The notes under the pieces: model-generated
Databases searched by the model: none
What the model was told of the DNA's origin: nothing
Seen by the model: the letters and a program-made list of their open reading frames with translations, nothing else
Position numbers and translations under genes: made by a program
Part shown: positions 23,996 to 32,787 of the stretch, piece after piece
Layout of the letters: every line of letters begins with the position of its first letter
How positions within the stretch are numbered: position 1 is the stretch's first letter
Assembly (NCBI GenBank): GCA_003164335.1
Contig: PLTF01000111.1
Span: 1-39,600, forward strand
DNA from: Fibrobacterota bacterium
GTDB taxonomy: Bacteria; Fibrobacterota; Chitinivibrionia; Chitinivibrionales; Chitinispirillaceae
DNA: 39,600 nucleotides
Reading direction: 5' to 3'

Positions 23996-25234
23996 ATGAA
24001 GAATATGAAGAATACTGAAAATTCGATTTCCGCATTCGGGTTTGCTTGGCGAGGCATGGCGGTAATGAGTCTGCTGGCCTCAGTGGTTGTGGCACAAAAC
24101 ACCTGGACAACGGTTGCCACCAGTTCATGCACAAGTGCCGAGTTGCGGGGAATCACCTATGGTAACGGGGAGTATGTCGCGGTCGGGGATTCGGGTACTA
24201 TTATAACCTCACCTGACGGAAAAAACTGGGCTAAACAATTATCAGGAACGGCCAGAGAACTCTTCTGCGTTACCTGGGGCGATAACTTGTTCGTTGCCGC
24301 TGGAGATTCCGGAGTCGCCCTTACCTCGCCCAACGGAGCAAGCTGGACACCTCAGTCGAGCGGGACCAAGAATTCTCTGCGAGGGGCACTCTGGGCAGAT
24401 AATGAATTCATCCTTGTGGGCCTCAACAGTTCCATTTTAACCTCGCCCGACGGAGTATCCTGGAACCACAGAGTTTCGCCGTGCACCTGCGATCTCCTGG
24501 GCATAGCCTTCGGGGATCAGCCCACAATTTTCGTTGCGGTCGGCGGATACTTGGGTCCGGCACTCCTGACCTCTCCGGACGGCATTACCTGGACCAGTTC
24601 CTCGACAAGTGCGACGTCCTCAATGCTGACATCGGTAATATGGAACGGTGAGGAATTCACGGCAATCGGCGAAAAAGGAAGCATTCTTACCTCACCGAAT
24701 GGGCTTAGCTGGACCAATCAGGTTTCGGGCGATACAGCAACGCTTTCCGACATTATCTGGGCCGATAATCAATTCGTGCTTGTCGGGCACGAGGGCGTTG
24801 GTGTTTTCGGTCCGATCCTGACCTCGCCAACCGGTATTGCATGGGCTGATAGAACTTCGCCGACCACGCAATGGCTCTATGGAGTTGGGTGGGGGAACAA
24901 CCTGTTTGTCGCAGTCGGGACCAACGGTACAGTAATTATCTCCCCCTCGGGTAGTACGGTCGTTGCCGGCAAGACACCCGGTCTTGTGAAGCAGGGATCG
25001 ATGCGGATATCCGGGAGCGCGGTGAATTATGATCTTGTTAACACCGGGCACGTTTCCCTACGGCTGTTCGATATCCAGGGCCGGCTCATTACCATCTTGC
25101 TTGATGGCGAGCAGAGTGCCGGATCGCATAGTCTGAGTTTCCGATCGGGAGCGACAATGCCCTTCGGCAGATACATACTATCCTTGAAAACCGGTGCGAC
25201 ATCACTTGAACAGTCGGCAGTTCTTGGGCACTAA
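23996..25234 (+). CDS. secreted repeat beta-propeller-like protein with C-terminal sorting-type module
   Basis: This 412-residue exported protein has a signal peptide near residues 14-34. About seven tandem repeats of ~42-45 residues follow, to about residue 320. Each repeat carries a core like FVAVGxxGxIxTSPDGxxWT. This resembles YCF48/BNR-type propeller blades. Residues ~330-412 form a beta-rich module with LRLFDIQGRLITILLDGEQSAGSHSLSF and GRYILSLKT, similar to FlgD/Por-type carboxy-terminal sorting domains. The start has a perfect AAAGGAGG with ideal spacing. It is likely to be cell-surface or secreted, and the ligand is unknown. Confidence 0.87.
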   Translation: MKNMKNTENSISAFGFAWRGMAVMSLLASVVVAQNTWTTVATSSCTSAELRGITYGNGEYVAVGDSGTIITSPDGKNWAKQLSGTARELFCVTWGDNLFVAAGDSGVALTSPNGASWTPQSSGTKNSLRGALWADNEFILVGLNSSILTSPDGVSWNHRVSPCTCDLLGIAFGDQPTIFVAVGGYLGPALLTSPDGITWTSSSTSATSSMLTSVIWNGEEFTAIGEKGSILTSPNGLSWTNQVSGDTATLSDIIWADNQFVLVGHEGVGVFGPILTSPTGIAWADRTSPTTQWLYGVGWGNNLFVAVGTNGTVIISPSGSTVVAGKTPGLVKQGSMRISGSAVNYDLVNTGHVSLRLFDIQGRLITILLDGEQSAGSHSLSFRSGATMPFGRYILSLKTGATSLEQSAVLGH

Positions 25235-25396
25235 TTATTTGCGGAGGGATTTCTACGCTCTTTGATCCCCGATGAAGATGCCACGGACCATCGGCAAAGC
25301 AGTTAAACAAGAGTGGCCCACCGAGGAGGAGCAGGTACCAATTCCCCCGCGTCGGGCTGCCGGGAGGAAACCCAACTCCTGGGGAGGAAGGTAATT

Positions 25397-27031
25397 ATGT
25401 TCAGGCTCGAAAATAGGATAACCGGATTAATTGTGGAAATTTTTGCTTTCGCCATTCTTCCGGTGACGATAAAATCGGTTGCCGCTGAATCCGGCGACAG
25501 CGGTTCCGCACAGTATTCTCCTGTTGTCAGTGAGGTGGCTTTGCGGGGTCTGAGCACCGTCGGCTCGGCTGAGCCGCTTGGCGCAGGTCGGATTACCTTC
25601 AATTTGATGCCGACCTGGTATCAGCAGAATAGGGGATACAGCACGGCTTTAATCACCGGTTCCAACATTTTTTCGGGCACTGCCGCCTTTTCGTGGGGTG
25701 TCAATTCCAACCTCGACCTGTTCGCTTCCCTGACCGGGTTTGCCTTGAGCAATGACCCCGGCGCAGCCAACAGCTCCGGCACAGGTGCCGTCCAAGCGGG
25801 AGTCCTCGGATCGCTGCCATTTCCGGATAATGCGATATTGCATATGGCCGGCCAGATAGAAATTTTCGGCGACGCTGCGCCGAATCAGATCAACACGTAT
25901 CGAGCAGACGGGTATGATTTTCTCGAAACCCGCGCCGGCTATAACTTTCTAGGCCGGCTGCTGCAGACCATTCAGTTCGGCAACCTCGCTGACGGTATAA
26001 AATTGCACCTGAACGAAGCCGGCGTGGTCGGAGCAAGCAACGATGAGGCTACCCTCCTTCTTCTGGGCGCAGGGCTGGAGGCGGATTTGGGTCCCCTGGT
26101 GCTCGGCGCGGAAATCAATTCGCGGACCCAATTTAACACCCTTGCTTTTGGAACCGATCCGCTGTGGGTCACCCCATCAATTGACGTACGCACGCCATAT
26201 AATATGAATATAATGGGGGGAGTCGACGTATCGTTGTCGGAGGGACGGCCCAACAACAATCCGCCCGCGCTCGAATCGTACCGCGTATTTCTGGCAGTAG
26301 CATTTTCCTACGACTTACTGGAAGGAAAGAGAAAGGCTGAGCGTGCTGAAAGGCAAAAGGCCGAACGGGAAAAGGACGCGCTCGAATATTCATGCGCACA
26401 ATCGACCGAACGAATTCAAGCCCTCAACAGAAAAGCGGTCGAAGACTCGGTCGCGCTATCCGCCGAAAGGCTAAAAGCGATCGCACAAATGGATTCTATT
26501 CAGCGAAAGGCCTATTATGACGTCCTGGCAGCCAGGGCGACCGCCGAAACGCTGGCTAAAAGGATAGCCGCCGATTCGCTGGCCCTCAACCAGGCGGACA
26601 GCCTCCTTGCCGCTGAAAAGACTGGCAGGAGCGAAGCGGAAACAAGACTCTTATCTACTGGCGAGCTATCGCTTGACGCGGTTTACTTTGAGAATGGAGA
26701 CAGTGCACTTTCGATTAATTCCAAGCCGTACCTGGAGATCATCGGTAAAATGCTGCTCAAGTACCCGAAATTACAGATTGAGGTCGCCGGACATACCGAC
26801 AATGTAGGCAGTTTACTTTACAATGTCATTCTCAGCCAGGGTCGGGCCAATGCCGTTCGCAATTATCTGAAAGAGGTGGCCCCGCTTTTAGGTCCGAGGA
26901 TGAGTGCTCACGGCTACGGCATGAGCATGCCTAAAGCGGATAATGCTACACAAGAAGGCAGGCTGCAAAATCGCAGAGTTGAGCTCAGGGTGATAAACAG
27001 GGATGTGCTGCCCGAATATAGCCAAAGATAA
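25397..27031 (+). CDS. outer-membrane protein: barrel-like domain, coiled coil and OmpA domain
   Basis: A 544-residue envelope protein. A signal peptide at about residues 1-30 is followed by a beta-rich domain to ~310 that looks like an outer-membrane barrel. Residues ~315-425 form a long charged coiled coil (ERAERQKAEREKDALEY and on). Residues ~430-540 are an OmpA peptidoglycan-binding domain with AVYFENGDSALS, EVAGHTDNVGS and GRLQNRRVELRVI, including the diaminopimelate-binding Asp and Arg. A GGAGGAAGG precedes the start. It probably links the outer membrane to the cell wall. It lies 162 bases after the propeller gene on the same strand. Confidence 0.9.
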   Translation: MFRLENRITGLIVEIFAFAILPVTIKSVAAESGDSGSAQYSPVVSEVALRGLSTVGSAEPLGAGRITFNLMPTWYQQNRGYSTALITGSNIFSGTAAFSWGVNSNLDLFASLTGFALSNDPGAANSSGTGAVQAGVLGSLPFPDNAILHMAGQIEIFGDAAPNQINTYRADGYDFLETRAGYNFLGRLLQTIQFGNLADGIKLHLNEAGVVGASNDEATLLLLGAGLEADLGPLVLGAEINSRTQFNTLAFGTDPLWVTPSIDVRTPYNMNIMGGVDVSLSEGRPNNNPPALESYRVFLAVAFSYDLLEGKRKAERAERQKAEREKDALEYSCAQSTERIQALNRKAVEDSVALSAERLKAIAQMDSIQRKAYYDVLAARATAETLAKRIAADSLALNQADSLLAAEKTGRSEAETRLLSTGELSLDAVYFENGDSALSINSKPYLEIIGKMLLKYPKLQIEVAGHTDNVGSLLYNVILSQGRANAVRNYLKEVAPLLGPRMSAHGYGMSMPKADNATQEGRLQNRRVELRVINRDVLPEYSQR

Positions 27032-27160
27032 GGGAAAAACCTAAGCGGCAGATTGAAAAGGATATTCACCATGTGCTTTTGCACCGCTCGGTCGGTTCTA
27101 AGCTCACCCAGCAGCAGGGTCAGGATAAGGGCAAGGTAACCGCAAGAATTGACAAGTAAT

Positions 27161-27181
27161 CGAAAAAGACAATGTTTTTCG
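27161..27181. repeat. AT-rich inverted repeat after the OmpA-domain gene
   Basis: CGAAAAA and TTTTTCG flank a seven-base loop in the 250-base spacer before the phosphohexomutase gene. It could act as a weak bidirectional terminator, although it lies 130 bases after the stop codon. Confidence 0.35.
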
Positions 27182-27251
27182 TCGCCTTCATCATAACCCA
27201 TGATAGCTCCACTATCTATTTTTAGGGTATTGAGGATCCATGCGGCATTCT

Positions 27252-27259
27252 CCCCCCCC
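27252..27259. repeat. C8 homopolymer between alternative starts of the phosphohexomutase gene
   Basis: Eight Cs lie 12 bases after the ATG at 27240 and 26 bases before the ATG at 27285. A length change would put the first start out of frame but leave the second untouched. Confidence 0.8.
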
Positions 27260-27284
27260 AATCCGAATGAGGACATTCGTTACC

Positions 27285-28649
27285 ATGCCAAACGACCCAA
27301 TGATGTCTGTCTCGGGAATCCGAGGAATTTTCGGCGATTCGCTGACGCCGCTTCTTGTAACCCGCATTGCCTACCTTCAAACAAAGGATGCGAGCCTGAG
27401 AGGCAGCCCCCCAAAAATCGTGGTTGGTCGGGATACGCGGCAATCAGGCAGTGCGCTTGCTGCAGCCGCTTTCAGGGGAATCCGATCCGCAGGCGGCGTG
27501 CCCATCGATATCGGCATAGCGCCGACGCCAACGACGTGCTTTGCGGTCTCAGAACTCGGCGCGCAAGCGGGGATTATTATTACCGCAAGCCATAATCCGA
27601 CCGAATATAACGGGTATAAAATGGTTCACGCAGACGGTCGGCTTTACCGGGCCGGGGAGTGCGAAAAGATCTATGCCGCCTTCAGACAGGGCGGGTATCC
27701 CTCCGATGCCGAATTGCTGGCCTCCCCTGAAACGGCGCAGGAAACCATCGATGCAGGATTGCAGCACATTGATCGCATCTGCGCACATGTTGATGTCAAG
27801 CGTATCCGGGGAGCAAATATCAGGATTGCCGTTGATTCCATAAACGGTGCCGCCGGCGCAGTTTTTCCGCGCCTCCTCGACCGGCTCGGCTGTTCGTGGG
27901 TTGGGGTGAATACCCTGCTCGACGGGCAGTTCGCGCACAATCCGGAACCCCGCCCGGAGCATCTGGGCGGCCTTAAGACGCTCCTCCGAAGCGACCCGGC
28001 CCTGTGGGGCGGATTTGCCTTCGACCCGGATGCCGACCGGCTGGCCACCATCGGCGACGGAGGCGTTGCTATTTCAGAAGAAATGACTCTTGTTTTCTGC
28101 CTTCGCAACCTGCTCGGCCGGGTGAAAACAAATGTTGCGGTCAACCTTTCAACCACAATGCTTATCGACGATGTGGCGGCAAAATTCGGGATCAGGGTGT
28201 TCCGCACGAAGATCGGCGAGGCCAACGTCGTCGAGGGAATGGAACAGAACAGCTGCCTGATCGGCGGTGAAGGGAACGGCGGGCTCATCTACCCGGCGAT
28301 TACCAACTGCCGCGACGGTCTGGCGGCACTCGCAGTAATTATTGAGCTTATGGCGACTACAGGCTATCCGCTTTCGAAGCTTTCTGGGGAGTGGCCGACA
28401 TACACAATTGTTAAAAGTAAAATATCGCTGCAGAGCCTCGATCCCGCCGCCGCGATCGAGCGCCTTGCCGAAAAATTCAAGGGTGAACCCATCGACCGCA
28501 GGGATGGCCTCAAGATTCTTCTGCCGCAGGGCTGGGTGCAGGTCAGGGCATCAAACACCGAACCGATCATGCGCTGTTTCGCAGAGGCAAAAACGGAACA
28601 TGAGGCTGAGGGAATGGCGGCGATGGTGATGAAGGCGCTGACAACTTAA
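27285..28649 (+). CDS. phosphohexomutase, phosphoglucosamine mutase-like
   Basis: A 454-residue alpha-D-phosphohexomutase that moves phosphate between C6 and C1 of hexose phosphates. The likeliest substrate is glucosamine 6-phosphate for UDP-GlcNAc synthesis, but phosphomannomutase activity cannot be excluded. Motifs are VSGIRGIFGDSLTPL, the catalytic serine in TASHNPTEYNG, the metal site DPDADRLAT, the sugar-binding GEGNGGLIYP and the phosphate-binding RASNTEPIMR. An in-frame ATG at 27240 with closer GAGGA would add 15 residues across a C8 tract. The start here better matches the family amino terminus. Confidence 0.88.
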   Translation: MPNDPMMSVSGIRGIFGDSLTPLLVTRIAYLQTKDASLRGSPPKIVVGRDTRQSGSALAAAAFRGIRSAGGVPIDIGIAPTPTTCFAVSELGAQAGIIITASHNPTEYNGYKMVHADGRLYRAGECEKIYAAFRQGGYPSDAELLASPETAQETIDAGLQHIDRICAHVDVKRIRGANIRIAVDSINGAAGAVFPRLLDRLGCSWVGVNTLLDGQFAHNPEPRPEHLGGLKTLLRSDPALWGGFAFDPDADRLATIGDGGVAISEEMTLVFCLRNLLGRVKTNVAVNLSTTMLIDDVAAKFGIRVFRTKIGEANVVEGMEQNSCLIGGEGNGGLIYPAITNCRDGLAALAVIIELMATTGYPLSKLSGEWPTYTIVKSKISLQSLDPAAAIERLAEKFKGEPIDRRDGLKILLPQGWVQVRASNTEPIMRCFAEAKTEHEAEGMAAMVMKALTT

Positions 28650-28686
28650 CGAATAAATCGGAGGATGCGCAACATAGTACGCTCGC

Positions 28687-30060
28687 ATGGAAAGCACCAT
28701 ACTCATGAATCTTTTGCGCTACACAACCGGTGTTGCCATTTTGATTGCCGCAGCCGCTGCCCACAGTTTCGCCCTCGATAACGATATTTCAGGAATTGCC
28801 AAGGTGAAGTTATCCGGGTGGCTGACCCAGGACCAGATTGCTCAATGCAAAGCTGATGCTCGTGCCCGGTTCCGGGTGCACCTGATCAGCTGGCTCGATG
28901 AGGAGAAGAATTTAAAAATAGACACGACCGCTAACCTGACCAACCTGCTCTTCGGAACATTCGTCGATTCATGCCTCAGCCGGACACGAGAGTTGCCGGA
29001 GCTCAAGGGAAGCTTCTGGACCTATGCCTATAGCATTCCGTCTGATTCCCTATTCACGATGATGTCCTCGTATAATGACCGGGTAGAACTTTTGGCCACG
29101 GATTCGTGGATCCGACTTACGAATGCTCTTTCTCGGAACGATTACGAGGAAATCTACTATCAAAGTGTTGAGGTAATCGCTCGCACCTCGGAGTATATCG
29201 GACCAGCCCTGAAAATCCCCGGAGATACAACACGGAGTCTCCTCGATACAGCGAGGTCGGCGCTGAAAAGTTTTCTCGAAAAGATCTCCATTGCGTCATC
29301 CGCTCAGTTGCTATCAGGTAAGCCCGGCATGCCGGCTGATTCTCCGCCTGTCATGACCGTAACCATCGAGGGACATCCATTTCCGGGCCTCGGCATGACC
29401 GGTTTCATTCCCGGAGGCCGCGACATCTGGAAGGGTGTGTCCGATAATAAGGGCCAGATTTCCTTCGAAAATCTTATTATTCCCTTCGCCAAAAACGGGA
29501 CGTTGATATATGTAACTCCCAACCTTGGCAGGGTCCTCGATAACCGATGGCATATCGGCGTCAGGGATTTCGGCATCGAAAGCGCCAACGACCTGAACCA
29601 GAGTTTTTTCCTTAAGATTAACCGTCCCTCCTTTTCGCTGGTATTCGATGCATCCGACCCTGATCCCGCCGATACGCTGCCGCAAGATTTCCTGTCGGGG
29701 GCTCTTATAAAAAAATTTCTCGAAGATTCCTGCTGGCTGGATTCGTCCCTTGACAGCATAAAGGCCGACCTTTCCATCAGCATCACCTGCCGGATTTCAA
29801 GTGCAAACTCGGAAGCCCTCGACGCAGGCGAAGCTCGATTCGAGGGCTCGGTGGCAATTCTGGCTCCGCATCTCCGACCGCCTCGTTCCGAAAAGGAACC
29901 TTTTTACTTTGAAAAGAAATACGACGAGATCCCTTATGGGGCTGCCGGGCGACGCAGTTTGGACCAGCATGTGCGGATGTCGGTACCGCTCGGGGTGTTC
30001 ATATGGGACGCTAACGTCAAGATGCATGAAGCGGTGCGAAAGGTCATTGCACGGTTATAG
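28687..30060 (+). CDS. secreted protein of unknown function
   Basis: A 457-residue protein with a signal peptide (about residues 7-30, ending AAAAAHSFA). An alpha-helical region follows to ~215 with many Asp, Ser and Leu residues. A beta-rich segment around 225-300 (TVTIEGHPFPGLGMTGFIPGG, then SDNKGQISFENL) looks like a carboxypeptidase-regulatory or transthyretin-type fold. A further carboxy-terminal domain follows. No enzyme motif is visible. Starts at 28687 or 28705 are both possible, and neither has a close ribosome binding site. It lies 37 bases after the phosphohexomutase gene. Confidence 0.82.
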   Translation: MESTILMNLLRYTTGVAILIAAAAAHSFALDNDISGIAKVKLSGWLTQDQIAQCKADARARFRVHLISWLDEEKNLKIDTTANLTNLLFGTFVDSCLSRTRELPELKGSFWTYAYSIPSDSLFTMMSSYNDRVELLATDSWIRLTNALSRNDYEEIYYQSVEVIARTSEYIGPALKIPGDTTRSLLDTARSALKSFLEKISIASSAQLLSGKPGMPADSPPVMTVTIEGHPFPGLGMTGFIPGGRDIWKGVSDNKGQISFENLIIPFAKNGTLIYVTPNLGRVLDNRWHIGVRDFGIESANDLNQSFFLKINRPSFSLVFDASDPDPADTLPQDFLSGALIKKFLEDSCWLDSSLDSIKADLSISITCRISSANSEALDAGEARFEGSVAILAPHLRPPRSEKEPFYFEKKYDEIPYGAAGRRSLDQHVRMSVPLGVFIWDANVKMHEAVRKVIARL

Positions 30061-30135
30061 AAGCCTTTGCATTATGAAATACGGCGGTTCAACAGCAGCC
30101 CCCGCTCATTGCACCGGGCTCCGGAATCACCCCGC

Positions 30136-31296
30136 TTATTTCTCCATTGTTATAAATGTCGCCAATGCCAGAAGCACCAGTGCCAGAAGCACCTTCATAA
30201 GCGCGAGGTGATTCTGGGTAAATTTCGAGAGACGAGTCCACTTCAGACCATAGGCTGCGGCAATCATTACAATGAGAAGCGGAAGGACAAAAAGGAAATT
30301 ATAGAAGATGAGGAGCAGCCAGCCGAGAAGGCGGAACCCCACGACTCCGGTCATGACGACAATAGTCGGCAGGTAGATTTTTGCCGTGCAAACCCCTTCG
30401 AGCAGGGTCACGATGAACCCGGATATAACCGCGCCCACAACGATTTTATTGCTCGACAGGTTATCTTTAATAACCGCGTGGATGAGGAGTTTTATCGGCT
30501 TGGGCAACTGGACCTTCATCGCAGCGGTATCGTGTGTCCGATAATAAACGACAGCATCCCGAATGCTCAGCAGAGCAACAATGGTGGAAAAACTCGCCGC
30601 AAAAATCCTAATTCCGAGAGATAGCCACCGGTAGCTTTGCATATAGGTGAGAATGCGGAATGCGCCAAGCCCCAGTAAAAAATAGGTGCAAAACACCGTG
30701 GCCGAGAAGGCAAGACCGATTTTGATGACATCGCTTCGTTTCCGTTTCTGGGTACCGAGAAACGAGATGAGAAAAATCATGGTCGCGATGGCGCAGGGAT
30801 TTACGCCGTCAAGGAACCCCGCCCCGAAGAGCGCGAAAAACTTGAACATGCTTACCCGTTCCTTAATTGCGGTCTTAAGGTTAACCGGTGCGGCTGGTTG
30901 GCCCCCCGGGAGCCTTGAAAGGTTTGCGGTGTTCAATTTTTGGAGCCGCACTTCAATAAAACCTCCCCCTGATTTCATAATGTCGGCATAGCCTGTCAGG
31001 AAGGTATCGGGCAGAAAGAGCTCTTGGGGCGAAGTTTTTTTAACCCCGTACTGTTTTTCCATAGTCATGGCAAGTTGCAGTCCGGAATCGGTCTCAAGAT
31101 CGTGAATTTTAAGCGCCAGCCGATCCGGGTACTTCTGCGCGAGCGGCAGCAGCAGCCGCGTCTGGATCTCATGGCACTCCTCGCAGGTTGAGGAGCCGAA
31201 AAAGTGGACAACCAACGGGCCGGGAGCACCGCCATCGGCAAAAAGCCCGGTCACCGCCAGGAAGACAGCTAATAGAAACTTGCGTAGAACGGTCAT
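30136..31296 (-). CDS. thioredoxin-like domain fused to CcdA/DsbD-type membrane domain
   Basis: A 386-residue predicted thiol-disulfide transfer protein. A signal peptide covers residues 1-20. A periplasmic thioredoxin-like domain follows with the CxxC pair C38-E-E-C41 in FFGSSTCEECHEI. From about residue 150 there are six hydrophobic helices. Two of them carry the membrane cysteines in DGVNPCAIA and LEGVCTAKIYLP, as in CcdA and DsbD. It probably passes reducing power from the cytosol to periplasmic substrates. It ends 75 bases from the convergent unknown secreted gene. The substrate is not evident. Confidence 0.85.
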   Translation of the reverse strand: MTVLRKFLLAVFLAVTGLFADGGAPGPLVVHFFGSSTCEECHEIQTRLLLPLAQKYPDRLALKIHDLETDSGLQLAMTMEKQYGVKKTSPQELFLPDTFLTGYADIMKSGGGFIEVRLQKLNTANLSRLPGGQPAAPVNLKTAIKERVSMFKFFALFGAGFLDGVNPCAIATMIFLISFLGTQKRKRSDVIKIGLAFSATVFCTYFLLGLGAFRILTYMQSYRWLSLGIRIFAASFSTIVALLSIRDAVVYYRTHDTAAMKVQLPKPIKLLIHAVIKDNLSSNKIVVGAVISGFIVTLLEGVCTAKIYLPTIVVMTGVVGFRLLGWLLLIFYNFLFVLPLLIVMIAAAYGLKWTRLSKFTQNHLALMKVLLALVLLALATFITMEK

Positions 31297-31432
31297 GGGA
31301 GTCTTTCGATGACGGTCAGAAATACAAAGTTAATTTTCTCATGAAAATACTTCAAAATCGGCGTAATTGCCGGGAAAACAACCCCATTTGCTACAATCGG
31401 AATCGGTTTCGGCCTCTATAACTGTCACCGAC

Positions 31433-32278
31433 TCATCGACCTTTTTTAAAAGCTTCAAACGGAATAATTTTTTTTTCCTTCAGACGATCCCGAGCAGCCT
31501 GCCCCGCCGCCGACAAAATCCTTTTTTCGTCTTTTGTCAACGACTCCATACCCTGCCGTGCGATTTTCTCCAGGATCGGATCGACGCACTCAGCGAAATA
31601 ACGCTTTCGCCCGGCGGCCAGTTCGGCCCGCCGGCGCATTCCCCGCTCCTCAGATCGTTCCCGAACGACCCGGTACCACGCCTCGATGCCGGGAGCGGCC
31701 TTCAAATAAGCAAATGCAACAGCGATACCGCCAAGATGAACCAGATGCGCAACTGCCGTACCTTGGGTGAAGGAGAGCATGAGTGAAAGTGCTGCATATC
31801 CGGCAACGAGCATCCACGCTTTCACCGGCAGCACGAAAAAAAGCAGGATCTCGCGCTGCGGATAATACACGGCAAAAGCGGTGAGAAGGCCGAAAATTGC
31901 TCCCGACGCGCCGATGACCGGAACGAAGCGCATTACCGGATGGAACAGGTACAGTGCGCCGAATAACCCCGCTCCCATTCCAAATATGAAGTAATGAAGG
32001 ATAAATTTCCCGGTACCCCACCGATCCTCAAGCTCGCCGCCGAACATCCAGAGCGCCAGCATATTGAGCGCAAGGTGCGAGAAATCGTGCGTCGAATGCA
32101 GAAACATGTACGACGCAAGCCGCCAGACCTGCCCTCGGCAGAATGCCTCGAACGGCGTGAGCGCAAACGAGGACATCAGAAACGGCCCCACCGCAGGCAA
32201 CAGCTGCAGGGCGTACATGCCGCCGGTGGCGATGAGGAGCGTCTTGACGCCGCGGCTGAAAGGGAATGGCAGTTGCAT
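31433..32278 (-). CDS. rhomboid family intramembrane serine protease
   Basis: A 281-residue polytopic protease that cuts transmembrane substrates within the membrane. About six helices span residues 10-195. Landmarks are the HSTHDFSHLALNML segment, the catalytic serine S125 in GASGAIFG and the catalytic histidine H181 in AHLVHLGG. A charged cytoplasmic tail of ~85 residues follows, ending KKIIPFEAFKKGR. The start used follows a GGAA and lies 11 bases after coaD. The longer open frame upstream overlaps coaD out of frame and is not real. Confidence 0.92.
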   Translation of the reverse strand: MQLPFPFSRGVKTLLIATGGMYALQLLPAVGPFLMSSFALTPFEAFCRGQVWRLASYMFLHSTHDFSHLALNMLALWMFGGELEDRWGTGKFILHYFIFGMGAGLFGALYLFHPVMRFVPVIGASGAIFGLLTAFAVYYPQREILLFFVLPVKAWMLVAGYAALSLMLSFTQGTAVAHLVHLGGIAVAFAYLKAAPGIEAWYRVVRERSEERGMRRRAELAAGRKRYFAECVDPILEKIARQGMESLTKDEKRILSAAGQAARDRLKEKKIIPFEAFKKGR

Positions 32279-32289
32279 GAGGTTCCGAA

Positions 32290-32772
32290 TCAGGCGGCAG
32301 GGAATTTCGCCCGGAATCGAGCCCGGACGCACTCGGGAACAAACGGCGCGACATCGCCTCCGAGCTTCGCGATCTCCTTCACCATGGTGGAGTTCAGGTA
32401 GACGTATTTCGCGCTGGGCATGAGAAAGACCGTTTCGGCGCCGCTGAGCATATTCCGGTTGGTAAACGCCATCTGGAATTCGTATTCGAAATCCGAGATC
32501 GCGCGAAGCCCGCGGATAAGCACGGTCGCCTTCTGCTCGCGGAGGCAATTGACAATAAGGCCGCTGTAGCTTATAACTTCGACGCTCGGGTGTCCGACAA
32601 GGGCCTCCTTCACCATGGCAACCCGCTCCTGCGCGGAAAAGAAATGGTGTTTTGCGGGATTTTCGGCCACTACCGCAATGACCCTGGAAAAAATCTTCGT
32701 CGCCCGCACGGCAATATCGATATGCCCGAAAGTAATCGGGTCGAAAGTGCCCGGATAGAGCGCAACCGGCAT
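32290..32772 (-). CDS. coaD: phosphopantetheine adenylyltransferase
   Basis: CoaD transfers AMP from ATP to 4'-phosphopantetheine in coenzyme A synthesis. The 160-residue protein has the nucleotidyltransferase motif ALYPGTFDPITFGHIDI, the segment VLIRGLRAISDFEYEFQMAF and the terminal STMVKEIAKLGGDV. The ATG at 32772 has GGAG at good spacing. A GTG three codons upstream is too close to that site. It lies 15 bases after rsmD. Confidence 0.96.
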   Translation of the reverse strand: MPVALYPGTFDPITFGHIDIAVRATKIFSRVIAVVAENPAKHHFFSAQERVAMVKEALVGHPSVEVISYSGLIVNCLREQKATVLIRGLRAISDFEYEFQMAFTNRNMLSGAETVFLMPSAKYVYLNSTMVKEIAKLGGDVAPFVPECVRARFRAKFPAA

Positions 32773-32787
32773 GGAAAACACTCCTTT

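Noticed and set aside
26914-27200. Minus-strand hydrophobic frame (MGYDEGDEKHCLFRLL and on) with GGAG upstream
   Set aside because: Much of it is antisense to the conserved OmpA domain, and no family match or coupling supports it.
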